Origin: Albugo candida
Lineage: Eukaryota; Oomycota; Peronosporomycetes; Albuginales
Reading direction: 5' to 3'
Assembly: GCA_040437565.1 (NCBI GenBank)
Contig: JBDOQK010000049.1
Span: 186,001-250,000 of the forward strand
DNA: 64,000 nucleotides
Part shown: positions 25,977 to 37,538 of the stretch, one piece after another
Layout of the letters: the number at the start of each line of letters is the position of its first letter
Numbering within the stretch: the first letter of the stretch is position 1
The notes under the pieces: model-generated
The model's input: only the letters and a program-made list of their open reading frames with translations
Told to the model about the DNA's origin: nothing
The model's database searches: none
Translations under genes and position numbers: made by a program

Positions 25977-28900
25977 TTATTCCAAGAAATCGCACGCATC
26001 TATGAGCGTGGCCAGTCGTCCCATTACTACCGCTCGCTTTTGATGCAAGGATAAGTCACCAGTATCCTCCGCTTCTCTTTCAAGTTGATGTGGATCATGC
26101 TTGGATCTCGCATGTGACAGCAAATTCCCTAGTTGGATTAAAACGGCTTCCTCCAATGCCTTCAATCCACTAGTGGGATCAGATTCCGTTGGAGGTGCCC
26201 TGTGTCGTGGGCACGATACCAATTCAAGTGCCTGCCACAACTTACTCACAATATGTAACATTCTGAGCGTAAGTGATGCGGAGAGTACCACATCGTCACT
26301 GGTGCCAATGATCGAGTTCGATTCCCAAGTAAGAAACGGCGTAATGAGGACGATGCATTCCATAGCCAGCTTTACCTTCAAGGCTAAATTCTCCAAAGTA
26401 TATTTTCTGTCAGGACTCGTGATCCATATTTCCAATTCGGTGATGATCCTCCGTAAGCAATCAGTAAACTTTGCCCGTGCAGTCGTAAGGAAGTTATCGT
26501 TGCCACTATAAAGAATATTGTTAGAATCTACACCATTGATTTTGTCTGGAGGTTGACGCTGTCCCCATAATCCAAACAATTGAGTAAAAAGCAGTCGAAA
26601 TCGAATTCGTAATACTTCGACCATAAATTTAGAGTCAAATTTGGACTCCGTCGATTGTATTCGTATATTTGCGAGCATCTTATCATCTTCTGGTTCGCTT
26701 TCAGCCCATTCGTTTGGAAATAGCCGATCAAACAGGAGATGATACAATGCTGAAACATAGTAAAATGGATCGTCGTCTTTGACAGAAGGAACGTATGCTA
26801 TGATACTAACGAGACATTGCACATAATGTATAAATCCACCATCCGAAACGGTGTCGTGACTTTGTAAGTAGGACCTAAAGTGAAAACCGTCATTCAAAGC
26901 CATTGAAACCTTTCCACATTCTATCAACTGCTTGTAGTGTTCTTTTACATCATACAAGAGTACACTAGCTTTCGTCTCAGCAATTTGCCGAATCGCAGAT
27001 TTGAGAAATCCATCTAATTGAGATAAACAATTCCTTACTAACGCGGCATTTGCCCCAAGTGTATACAATCCCATTTTGTAGATGTCCAATTTCGGCTCTA
27101 AGAACGTCGAAATGGAAGGAATTGTGATATATGCATGAGCAAGGCATGACTTGATGAATTCAGCCTCTTGTCGCTCGATAGTTGTGGTCGGTGTCTTCGT
27201 CCTTTCTGTACTGCGGGGTCGAAAAGTTTGGGCCGTCAAAATAAGCACACATTTCGATAATATCGCTTTGACAGGCTCCAACTTGTAGAATGCACGACGG
27301 CAATCGGTGTAGAGTTGCAGTAACGCACCTCTTTCATCAACAACAAAACTTTCGCGGAGTGGAGTAAGACCACACAATGAGGTCTCGTGCAGCACGCCCA
27401 ATCTCATTATAAACTTGCAAATATCTGTCGATGCCTCATTGAATTCCGATTGAGTGCCAAGATTATCAAGGGAATCATGAATACGGCAGCATAGGACGAA
27501 TAACGTGCGTGCTACCGCTGCCTGTGGACCAGCCACATGAAGTCGAATTTGACCGTTGGCCGAGCTATGGCTCGTAGGTGTAGGTCCAACGAATGCATGC
27601 AACACTTTCTTCGATACACCAACACTAGTTTCCTGCTTGAACAATCCCAATAAAGTCTATTCCATACTAATCAGTAAGAAGCAATTGACAAAGTAAGTCG
27701 TACCAGAAACTCGAGCGAGGGAATTACAACAGCAAAATACTCCTTTTGCTTCCTTGCCTCGCAAACGACATGTTCGATTACAGCACTTAATTGATGGTAG
27801 GTCGACTCATTGAATTTCTCTGGTGAAATATCATTCAACTTTCGCGATATATCTTGGAGCAGGATTTGGGCTTCTAAAGGCTAAACATCATGCTCAGAAG
27901 TGACAACAAATGTGAGTACGATAATTCTTACCGAAAAGTGTGTGACAATCAGTTGCATGTACGCTGCTCCGCATTCCATATACTCATCCAGTTCAGATAC
28001 TTCGCTAACTGTTTTCCATGTAGTATTCAGAAAATATAGCAAGGACCTGCGATCGATTGAATCTGATTCTTTTTTTGCTAATTTGTGTGCCAGGACCGCA
28101 TACAAATGACTCTTTGAAAAGTTAGACGGGCTTGAAGTACGAATAAGCTGGCAGATCTCTCGACAAGTTTTGTCGTCGTACGGTTCCACTCCAAATGCAT
28201 CGATCAAGTGCTTTAAAACCATTGAATTGCCACAAGTTTCTTTATAATGAGCCAATAATTCATAAAAAATGCTTTGGTCAGGTGACACTGAAGCTGCATA
28301 ACGGAAAAGCCATTTTATCGCTGGTGAATGTAATTCCAGCAGCTTCTCTTCGGTCCATTGTTCAAAAATTTTGGATTCAGGATTCATCGTCGGTTGATGC
28401 TTCTCAATCCATTCGTTCAACTGGTGAGTCCGAAAATAGCGGAGACTGAGAAGGTAGTCAGACAAAGTAGTCAGAATCACATTTTTTGAAAACACTTTCA
28501 TCAAATTTGAGGCGGATAGTATCAGATACAGACGGGCGTAAACTGCTACCAAAGGATTGGCTACACCTCTATGACAATTTGAGAATGTTAGCAGCGCCCA
28601 AACATAATACGATCCGGTAGAGGTACCTGATCATATTGGAGAGCCGTAAAATGATAAGCTCGTAATCTCCATTCGACAGGTATCGATAGCATTGCAGTAG
28701 AGCTATTTCTATATAGCTGAAGAAAACGAAACGTACAAAATATGATAACAAATGCAAAATGAGATACACTGACATGCGTGGTAGGAGTTCTCGGATACAT
28801 GCGGTCTTGTAAAACCAGTTTCGACATGTTTCCATTGCTTGTACGTTGATGTCTGTAGACGAGAAACCTTTAGGTAACGAGAAGGAAGCCAATAGTTGAC

Positions 28901-29342
28901 CGGATTCATCACTACAAGCTCGCTCTCTGATTCGATCAAAAACGAGCTGTCCAAATTTGTCAAGAATCGTGCTCACGAGTACAAAAGCGCTCGGGTACAA
29001 CTCCGGGCTAGTGTCAGCATCTTTTAGAATTTTCACGGCCTTGATCGTTACTCGCAAAGCTTCAACTTTTTGCTTCCTTTGCCACGTTTGAATCAGTTGC
29101 TCCTTCATTGTACTGATCTTTGCGATGTATTCTGCTTGTGAGAGTTCCACGAGTTGATCCAACTCCCCTAGCGATTCAGATAAATGTGGATTTTGTTCAG
29201 GATTGAGTGCAAGTCTTCTAGCATCTAGGAACTGAAGTCTATCTTTGGCACGTTTGATCACAGGTACGTTCTCACTGACATTCTGGCTATTTGTGTTCTG
29301 TGATGCAGCTGGATTGCTCATAAAAAACTCACCTATGGTCAT
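25977..29342 (-). CDS. VPS35L: VPS35L, Retriever complex core subunit
   Basis: Five exons, 28774-29342, 28627-28716, 27932-28568, 27704-27880 and 25977-27656, with GT-AG introns of 57, 58, 51 and 47 nt, keep one frame for 1050 residues (human about 960). Family blocks read clearly: METCRNWFYKTACIRELLPR, YIEIALLQCYRYLS, SNMIRGVANPLVAVYARLYL, LHSPAIKWLFRY, and near the C-terminus CLAHAYITIPSIS and CLSQLDGFLKSAI. These define the alpha-solenoid of VPS35L (C16orf62). Known role: with VPS26C and VPS29 it forms Retriever, which works with the CCC and WASH complexes to recycle membrane cargo from endosomes. The ATG at 29342 or the one at 29321 may be the start; both lie upstream of the conserved part. 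The 5' end lies within about 15 bp of the end of the upstream minus-strand ORF. Confidence 0.93.
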
Positions 29343-30277
29343 CACCAAGTGTTAAGCCAATTTGGTCATATATGAGTATAGTGTAATGACTGATACCTGG
29401 ATGATCAGACTCGCTTAGATCCATCATGTACTAGAATCACGCATTATCCATGTGTTCGCGAGTGAATATGCGATAAAGGAACATACCGGTCTGATTTTGA
29501 ACGTTAGTTTCTGAGTCACACGAAGTATTACATCAGCATTTCTGTGCCAGTCATCCAATAGAGTTGGTTCGATTAGACCCAAGTGACCAGGATCCTTTTG
29601 TAAATGTGCAATACACTGCGAGGTTTGACTGTTGTTATCCGGTTCGCTGTGTTTTTTATCGTTGTACCCAGTCGGAGCAGTTGCGCCAAGCGGATCGATT
29701 TCTCCTTTATTTAGCGATACGAGCTCATTTAACCGGTTTTTATCCCCTTCAGCGGGATTTGATTGTATCTGACGAGTCAGTGCCGATTGAGATGGTGTTT
29801 TTAATTCATGTGACGAAGTTGGACAATCGACATAAAAAAATGATTTTCTAGCGCCTTGAAGTATTTCAGTGGGTGTTTAAGTTGCGATTCGCATTTTGCT
29901 GTATTATGTTTGCATAACGAGTTCATTTTTGCATATCTATTCAATGGGACGANNNNNNNNNNNNNNNNNNNNNNNNNNNNNNNNNNNNNNNNNNNNNNNN
30001 NNNNNNNNNNNNNNNNNNNNNNNNNNNNNNNNNNNNNNNNNNNNNNNNNNNNAGTCAGTGCCGATTGAGATGGTGTTTTTAATTCATGTGACGAAGTTGG
30101 ACAATCGACATAAAAAAAATGATTTTCTAGCGCCTTGAAGTATTTCAGTGGGTGTTTAAGTTGCGATTCGCATTTTGCTGTATTATGTTTGCATAACGAG
30201 TTCATTTTTGCATATCTATTCAATGGGACGATAGATTTTTCATCGAAAATCTCTCGCAACGATGCATGCTTCGTCAT
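29329..30277 (-). CDS. Uncharacterised acidic-polar protein, broken up by an assembly gap
   Basis: From the ATG at 30277 the minus strand is open through MTKHASLREIFDEKSIV and on to KTPSQSALT at the gap edge. The same frame continues on the other side as RQIQSNPAEGDKNRLNEL to VTQKLTFKIRP at 29487. A GT-AG intron at 29431-29486 leads to YMMDLSESDHPG and, if read on, to a stop at 29329-29331, overlapping the VPS35L start region. The two gap flanks (29775-29952 and 30053-30231) are the same sequence apart from one A in a homopolymer; only the right copy keeps the frame open. Counting the overlap once gives roughly 200 residues. No domain was recognised. It may be the cytosolic tail of the membrane protein upstream (30274-30812) rather than a separate gene. 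Confidence 0.5.
29775..30231. repeat. Contig-end overlap around a 100-N gap (178/179 bp)
   Basis: 29775-29952 and 30053-30231 are identical except for a run of seven versus eight A, and flank 100 N (29953-30052). This is best explained as unmerged contig ends, with the homopolymer difference being a read error near a contig end. Confidence 0.85.
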
Positions 30278-30812
30278 TCCACTGTATCTGCATCAGGAAC
30301 CCAGAACTGAGGGTATCGTGGATTATTTAATATCCAAGAATATCGATTAATACAGTGCCCGCGATCAGATGGTAATTCCAATGACCCACCACCGAGATAA
30401 CACTTACTTACATGACTGAAAGTCGGTGATCGATATCTCATAACGGCACAACCGAGCGGTTCTGACAGGATGAATGACAAGAGAGCCAAGCAACAGAAGA
30501 GAGCAATAATTTGACCTGTAAGTAGAGCAGTGATAAAAACGCACCTCAGCAAAGCGTCATGTTTCGCGCTTTTTTGTCAATCTTACGTAAGAAATCCTTC
30601 GAATGCTTGTCTTCGACAGCCCATCAGGTAAATCAATGAATAAAAGACCAAGCAACTGCTTGTGAAAAAACCAATGCCACTCATGTCTAACATAAACTGC
30701 TTCTTAGATACTATACGCCACAGAAACATTTCTGCATGCCCACAGATCAGAATACTTGTCGTCCGCCTATAGCTTTCTTTGTTTCTTGATAAGTAGCTGC
30801 ACGAACGTACAT
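30274..30812 (-). CDS. Small multi-pass membrane protein, unknown family
   Basis: Exons 30756-30812, 30587-30702 and 30412-30544 join through GT-AG introns of 53 and 42 nt in exact phase. They start MYVRAATYQETKKAIGGRQ and run into two long hydrophobic stretches: MSGIGFFTSSCLVFYSLIYL, and CVFITALLTGQIIALF followed by CCLALLSFILSEPLG. After SPTFSH there is a strong donor (gtaagtaag). With an acceptor at cag/TTC the protein would end after about ten more codons (stop near 30274); with a later acceptor it would run on into the ORF at 29329-30277. Both options are open, so it is either a protein of about 110 residues with three or so membrane helices, or the N-terminal part of a larger one. No family was recognised. 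Confidence 0.5.
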
Positions 30813-31329
30813 GCTGCTAATCCCTAAACAAGAAACAAGGGTTTTGAGCTGCTTGTATATCTAAAACGGTGCGAGCAGAGCGCTATGTGCGTCAAAGAAT
30901 AAGTGTGCCGCAAAGACACACGCAAGTGCTGTCGAATGGTATATAAGACGGCAGCACTGCTCAAATCAGAACAGCTCGCGGGGATCTACGCTAAGGCTCT
31001 ATCTTAAATGTAGTAGCTGGCATTGTAGGGGTGAAGTAGCGTCAGATTTCCGGCTACTCTATCTCTCCTTCCATGTCGGCGAAATCGTAGGAATGTCAAA
31101 TAGATTCTAACAAGGAAATGTAGGATTTTGAAAGTTACGAGAGCAAGGGTAAGATGAGACGGAAGCGAGGCACCTGGACTCCATCACTTATATTCTTGTG
31201 GTCAACAAAGCGATCTCAAGCTCACCGATTTCAAGTATACAGTAGAAAATAGTTTGATCAGTTTGTAGCTGTGATGCGAGTTCTATAAATCCGATTGATC
31301 TATCGACATGTTACCTTTCGTACACATTA
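30813..31329. other. Spacer at the edge of the repeat-rich zone
   Basis: No gene seen. It probably holds the promoter of the minus-strand gene ending at 30812; a TATA-like atataag lies near 30941-30947. Beyond 31330 the sequence becomes transposon-derived. Confidence 0.4.
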
Positions 31330-33240
31330 TCTCATCATTTCTTTTTCTGATGACGATCGAACCTCTCCGAAAGATACTTTACCAACATGAAGAATTTCGT
31401 ACTTGGATCAAGAAAACCTGTCTCGCAATTGACTTTTCTTCGGCGATTTGAGTTTGCTTCTAGAAAATCCCAAATTGGGGTTTTTCGCAGGCGTACTAGC
31501 CCAAGTTTACTGTGTTGACCTGGTGTGAAGCTCAAATAAGCCGAAGAAAACGCCAATGAGAATCATTGCGTAGGTAGACGAAAACGTCCGTGAACACCCA
31601 CGAGAAGCCCTTGTTGCATTGGACCATGGCCTATTCTCGTGCTCCTGATTTGACCATATTTGGTCGGGAACATCCGGCCAAGTATTTGGGCATTCCGTTT
31701 GGCTAGACTCCGACTCATTGAATGTATGTATTAATTATGGACGAGCGTCCTTATGATAGGTTTGCTGTATGGTTACAACTTGCGAGTACTACCCGTGGCC
31801 GATTAATAATTTCGTAGACGATGATTCATCACGTTTGTGGCATCACACTATGCGAGTAAACATACAAGAAGAGACTCTTCTACAGTGGCAATCGATTCTG
31901 GACCGTTCAGTGCTTTGTCGGAAACACGAATAAAGACAAAAACACGTTTATTTGACCAACGAGGAGTTTTGATATATTCGTCAACAGGATGGTGGGCAAC
32001 AGATTCAATATTGGTGGGCCAATTGACGCTACAGTACAACCGACTGTTCCTTCGTGTTGAACAAGTGTACCACTTATCCAACCCCACTTACGACCACACA
32101 AGCCGATGGAGTGAAGCATTACAATCTCACATATGAATGCTCTACAACGTCATCAATACTACATGGTTCAACGGATCTTGTACCACTACCACCACGAGCT
32201 ACATTATGAAGCTACCACTCGTAGTTCGAGTGCGTAAAAGTTTGATACAACCTTGACATGCAATTGCACCACATGAAATATTTGGCATTCATTCGCCGCA
32301 GCCTCTGAGACCAGCTGTCTCCAAGACATTTGTAGGTATTTCGACACATGGTATACAAAGGACGCGTTCGTCGACCAATATTACGACGATGAAGTGGTCC
32401 AAACATCGGATATGACTGAATAGAAGCTGCTGGGTCAGCTTCGCAATAAAGCAACGTAGATACTACAGCTTACCACCTCGTTTGGTGTCATCACTTGTAC
32501 GTGAGAGTGCAAGCCCGGCAATAAAAAACCATTTTTTACAGCTTACCGCGCTTTCACTCTCATGGCTCGTCTTGAAACCTTCCGAAACACTAATCATCGC
32601 GGAGAGATCGGACACAATAGATATAGAACGGGTCCGAACATTAATGGCTACATCAAGGTGTCTTTAAAAAACATGTCTTACCGATTTTGAAGGTTTTACA
32701 TTTCCTTTGAAACTTCGAATGATGCCAGTTTGTCTCAGTCTCGGGCTTTGTAGGACACCCAGTCCGACATCTTATTGTGCTCTCAGCCTTCTTCTGGCAC
32801 AATCGAATCCGATCAACATCTCTTTCTCGAGTGCGATCATGCAGAACAATTATGGCTGGAGCTACTTCCTGATTGAATAAGTTTTCACCTCCAAGGGGAA
32901 AAGATGTTTGATCCTCATGAGTTGCTTATCTCGTACCTTCCACTCTATGTTACTGAACCTATCACAGAGCCCCCGATCTTAATCGACATCCCGCTTCTTG
33001 AATGAAATGTTCCGAGGCACCACATCAGAAACAGTATGGGCAACAAGATTTTGTTTCATAAAAATGCAAATATGAACCGAAGAGATGCAGTCAGCAAGTT
33101 TACTGACTGGCGCAATATATTGTTCGCTCTCGCCAGTAATGAGGAAAGATAGACAATCAGCTGTTTTGACTAGATTCGTGTCAGCCGAGACAAGATCCTC
33201 TCTTTCTGTCACCAATGCCCATTTTCCGTCTTCTTAAACC
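31330..33240 (+). mobile_element. Decayed LINE (non-LTR retrotransposon) ORF2 remnant
   Basis: The left edge (31339-31510) aligns with the reverse-transcriptase segment at 47279-47460: both read through LFLMTIEP-like and LLSETP-like blocks, but here the catalytic FADD-type motif is degraded. Downstream, FGREHPAKYLGIPFG near 31665 is the block that follows the RT domain in L1-like elements. Near 32800 ESDQHLFLECDHAEQLW matches the cysteine/histidine zf-RVT region found at the C-terminus of many LINE ORF2 proteins. Frames are broken many times by stops and shifts, and the 5' half of ORF2 is missing. It is long inactive. Confidence 0.75.
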
Positions 33241-33639
33241 AAAGCTTCTCAATTTTCGCTTTGGAGAAAGCCAGATCTCATCTATATAAAATCAGGGAGC
33301 ACTGGAACACTGAAAGAGGTAGAGGCTAAACATCAATGCATTTTAAAGCAGCACCAACTTCAAACTGTAAATAACAATGCCGCATGAGGAATGGAGAGTA
33401 AATCATGTTCACGTCATGAAGTATGTACTAAGTTTGTAGCATGAATCTGACCAGATATATGAAAAAAGTGAAGAATTGTGCCTTGTGTTACTTACAATGC
33501 TAGCGACGAGAAGTTTCGATTCCAAAGCTGGAGATATCTCATTTTTGAAGGTACCCTGATCCCGAATACGCAACAACATTATAGATAAGACTTATGGTAA
33601 GCACAATAGCAATTCAGCAAACGGCTCAGTTGAAGGTGT

Positions 33640-33869
33640 CTATATTACTAGAATTAGACTGACTTCTCTAGTTGCCTAGGCTATCTTAAATAACATATAT
33701 ACATATAAAAAACGCTTCGTGAAATACCTGTGAGAGATGATAATATGTCTTCTCGTTGATAATCTCGTATCGTAATAGCCTCAGCACCCTTAATACGAGA
33801 CTGTGTCGAGCTTGTAAATGCTGTAAAGTTGTAAGGTTGTAAAAATGGTCCGAAAGTACCGTGTTGTCC
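33640..33869 (-). repeat. Dispersed repeat, copy 2 (truncated by a gap)
   Basis: The reverse complement matches about 46655-46886 closely, including the end sequence attctagtaatatagacacc and the middle block tttacagcatttacaagct. It runs into the 100-N gap at 33870-33969, so its other half is unknown. Another copy of the same repeat also ends at a gap (46887). Confidence 0.8.
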
Positions 33870-33969
33870 NNNNNNNNNNNNNNNNNNNNNNNNNNNNNNN
33901 NNNNNNNNNNNNNNNNNNNNNNNNNNNNNNNNNNNNNNNNNNNNNNNNNNNNNNNNNNNNNNNNNNNNN
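33870..33969. other. 100-N assembly gap, no flank overlap
   Basis: Exactly 100 N. The flanks differ: the dispersed repeat on the left, MULE transposase on the right. The 5' part of the MULE is therefore missing or elsewhere. Confidence 0.95.
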
Positions 33970-34309
33970 CTGTACTTTGCCCATCCAAGATCTACAGAGA
34001 TGGCTCGAGGTCAGAATGAGATTATTCTGGTGGATGCCACACACAAGACAAATGCTGAAGCTTCCGTTGCTGCACCTCGTCGGGTGCTCGTCAATCTAAA
34101 AACATTTTTATCGCATTTGTTTTCATGACGAACGAGAGTAAATCCTCATACTTTTCAGCAATAAACTTCTTTCGATCGATCCATGGGGACGAATCTCCTC
34201 CGTAATGTTTTGTCGGTGATCGCGAGCTGGCGCTAACTTCAAGAATTCAAGAACACTTCCCTACTTCCCAAATTCTATTATGTGTAGGGCATGTAAAGAG
34301 GGGATTGCT

Positions 34310-35154
34310 ATTACCAACCCAGCTTTTCGCTATTTCCACCCACCACGTGACTTTTTGAACAATCAGATTACGGCGTTATCTCCACCTACATTTTTTACTA
34401 TTTCCACCCACCTTTTTATGATATGGGCACTTCTCAAAGAAGTGAATGGTAGAACCACCCTGGATGCGTATAATCTGCCATAAACGGCCTGACTCCAGGT
34501 GTATTGAAAATTGGCTATGCGTGTCGCATCCGTAAGAGATATTGTAGAGTACCCTTTTCAGTACAAAGAATTTCACTAGAGCTTTCGCAAACGTTCACTC
34601 AATTGCACCACAGGGCACTTCGGAATTCAGTCGATGCGTACAAGCGGTATAGCGGTACAAAGATGGCAAGTCCACTAAAACAGCTACGTGCAACATCTAC
34701 AAACGATAGCCCATCCCATAACGGTACAACCGCAGGGCGTCTGTGCGCTTGAAAACTGGCATAAGCAAGTTACAAATGTTCTACAAGTTATTTTAATTTT
34801 TGCTCGTGTCAGAGATATACGGCAAAAGACCGCTGTCGTTATCAGTCCAATTCTCAGACCAGACTGAACGTATTTTCAAATTCCAAAGACTCTCTCGCAA
34901 GATGTAGTATATATAGACGATAGATGATGGCGATCTGTAAATGCGTACTTTACTGTCTGCGAACGACGCGGTACAAGAAAAGCATGATAAATCTAGCCGA
35001 TCTAGAATTGGGATCCTAGAAAGGTGTGCAACTATGGGTTCTGATACCTTCGATCAGCATGCAGGACTGTGAAACTGTAGCCATACAGAAAAGTTGACTG
35101 GAAATAAAGCCGTAATCTGATTGGTCAAAAAGTCACGTGGTGGGTGGAAATAGC
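34310..35154. mobile_element. Inverted-repeat element nested in the MULE
   Basis: The arms 34329-34383 and 35100-35154 are inverted copies of 55 bp with three mismatches, starting gctatttccacccaccacgt. A partial third copy of the arm start sits at about 34397-34413. The transposase reading breaks off at HVKRG just left of the left arm and resumes at KKCNAYFQK just right of the right arm, so the roughly 840-bp unit was inserted into the MULE. A clear target-site duplication was not established (candidate GCTATT-like bases on the left). The interior codes for nothing recognisable, so it is probably a non-autonomous DNA transposon of MITE type. Confidence 0.7.
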
Positions 35155-37429
35155 AATTCTCTATTGAAAAAATGTAATGCATATTTCCAAAAAAAGTAGA
35201 ATGGACAGCTTCTATGAAGGAATGGAGGGCAATCATGTATGCAAAAACAGAAGGCTCCTTCGATGAACTATGGAAACGTTTCGAATACATGTAGACAATG
35301 CAATCATCAACTACATTGTCAAAACATGGATTCCCTACAAAGAAATGTTTGTTGCAGCTTGGACTGACCGTAGAACGCATTTTGGTCACACTACAACCTC
35401 GCGCGGTGAAAGTGCTCACCACATGCTCGAGCAATACATGCCAACTAGCATGAACAACCTTATTTCGTGATGCGAAGAATTATACCTAGCTATTGATAAT
35501 AATCTTATAGAGCAAGATGTGTCCCGACAATGTCAACAAATCAGAATATGCAACTATGCACAGCCAGCACCTCAAGATATGATTTTTCAGGATTTCGATT
35601 TGGAAATTTTTCATTCTGCACAAAATAAAATCGAGGAACAGTTAATAGTTGCCGCCAGCCACAAAGAAACAACGAAGACGTATGCTCTGGTGTATTTCGC
35701 TTCATGTGGGGTCTTCCCTGTAAGCACAAACTGCGTCAATACATGCGTCAATACCTGCGTCAAAAGCAAAACTTGCAAATGAGCTACATCCATCCGCATT
35801 GGCACTTGGCAAAGCCCAACCAACTAAGTCCTTTTCTATTGCAGCCAGCCAGAAGTCTTCCGATGTTACGTGATCAAGTGCCACCTGCTTTGGGGGCTCA
35901 CCAGACCATCAGCAGGCTACGACACTCGACGAATTTCGGACACTTTCGCAATAAATGCCAAAACTTTGCAGGAGCCAGTAATTGTGTGCCGTAGAGGGAG
36001 GACGCGCCAACAAAATGGATCGACGCAATTTATCTNNNNNNNNNNNNNNNNNNNNNNNNNNNNNNNNNNNNNNNNNNNNNNNNNNNNNNNNNNNNNNNNN
36101 NNNNNNNNNNNNNNNNNNNNNNNNNNNNNNNNNNNTGTGCGCTTGAAAACTGGCATAAGCAAGTTACAAATGTTCTACAAGTTATTTTAATTTTTGCTCG
36201 TGTCAGAGATATACGGCAAAAGACCGCTGTCGTTATCAGTCCAATTCTCAGACCAGACTGAACGTATTTTCAAATTCCAAAGACTCTCTCGCAAGATGTA
36301 GTATATATAGACGATAGATGATGGCGATCTGTAAATGCGTACTTTACTGTCTGCGAACGACGCGGTACAAGAAAAGCATGATAAATCTAGCCGATCTAGA
36401 ATTGGGATCCTAGAAAGGTGTGCAACTATGGGTTCTGATACCTTCGATCAGCATGCAGGACTGTGAAACTGTAGCCATACAGAAAAGTTGACTGGAAATA
36501 AAGCCGTAATCTGATTGGTCAAAAAGTCACGTGGTGGGTGGAAATAGCAATTCTCTATTGAAAAAATGTAATGCATATTTCCAAAAAAAGTAGAATGGAC
36601 AGCTTCTATGAAGGAATGGAGGGCAATCATGTATGCAAAAACAGAAGGCTCCTTCGATGAACTATGGAAACGTTTCGAATACATGTAGACAATGCAATCA
36701 TCAACTACATTGTCAAAACATGGATTCCCTACAAAGAAATGTTTGTTGCAGCTTGGACTGACCGTAGAACGCATTTTGGTCACACTACAACCTCGCGCGG
36801 TGAAAGTGCTCACCACATGCTCGAGCAATACATGCCAACTAGCATGAACAACCTTATTTCGTGATGCGAAGAATTATACCTAGCTATTGATAATAATCTT
36901 ATAGAGCAAGATGTGTCCCGACAATGTCAACAAATCAGAATATGCAACTATGCACAGCCAGCACCTCAAGATATGATTTTTCAGGATTTCGATTTGGAAA
37001 TTTTTCATTCTGCACAAAATAAAATCGAGGAACAGTTAATAGTTGCCGCCAGCCACAAAGAAACAACGAAGACGTATGCTCTGGTGTATTTCGCTTCATG
37101 TGGGGTCTTCCCTGTAAGCACAAACTGCGTCAATACATGCGTCAATACCTGCGTCAAAAGCAAAACTTGCAAATGAGCTACATCCATCCGCATTGGCACT
37201 TGGCAAAGCCCAACCAACTAAGTCCTTTTCTATTGCAGCCAGCCAGAAGTCTTCCGATGTTACGTGATCAAGTGCCACCTGCTTTGGGGGCTCACCAGAC
37301 CATCAGCAGGCTACGACACTCGACGAATTTCGGACACTTTCGCAATAAATGCCAAAACTTTGCAGGAGCCAGTAATTGTGTGCCGTAGAGGGAGGACGCG
37401 CCAACAAAATGGATCGACGCAATTTATCT
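34742..37429. repeat. Contig-end overlap around a 100-N gap (1294 bp)
   Basis: 34742-36035 and 36136-37429 match throughout, flanking 100 N (36036-36135). The two copies include part of the nested element and most of the MULE C-terminal half. A perfect 1.3-kb repeat abutting a fixed-length gap inside an otherwise old, decayed transposon is best read as an unmerged overlap. Confidence 0.88.
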
Positions 37430-37538
37430 GAGTTTGGATATGTGAAACCCAAGGAAAACCCAAAAACGTTTATGCAGAGCTTGTGGTGAAGTAGGGTACC
37501 ACTCGGACTTTAAGAAGTGCAAGAGTAAAATTAAATAG

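Larger units (their letters stand above)
33970..37538 (+). mobile_element. MULE (MuDR-type) DNA transposon, transposase remnant
   Basis: The element codes, in several frames, for a MULE transposase. First comes ILVDATHKTN (first catalytic Asp near 34032), then FVGDRELAL (second Asp near 34218) and ILLCVGHVKRG; after an insertion, EWRAIMYAKTEGSFDELW and TTSRGESAHHMLE (catalytic Glu near 35408); then a SWIM zinc finger (CGLPCKH, about 35703-35724, and IHPHW); and finally a C-terminal zinc knuckle CRACGEVGYHSDFKKC ending at 37538. The catalytic D-D-E trio is still recognisable. The copy is inactive: at least two frame changes and several stops, a missing 5' end at the gap, and a nested insertion at about 34310-35154. 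Bases 34742-36035 are repeated as 36136-37429 around a gap, so the true element is about 1.4 kb shorter than it appears. Confidence 0.85.

Noticed and set aside
34742-37429. Two tandem MULE copies
   Set aside because: The 1.3-kb copies are identical while the element is otherwise decayed, and they abut a fixed-size gap; one copy is more likely.
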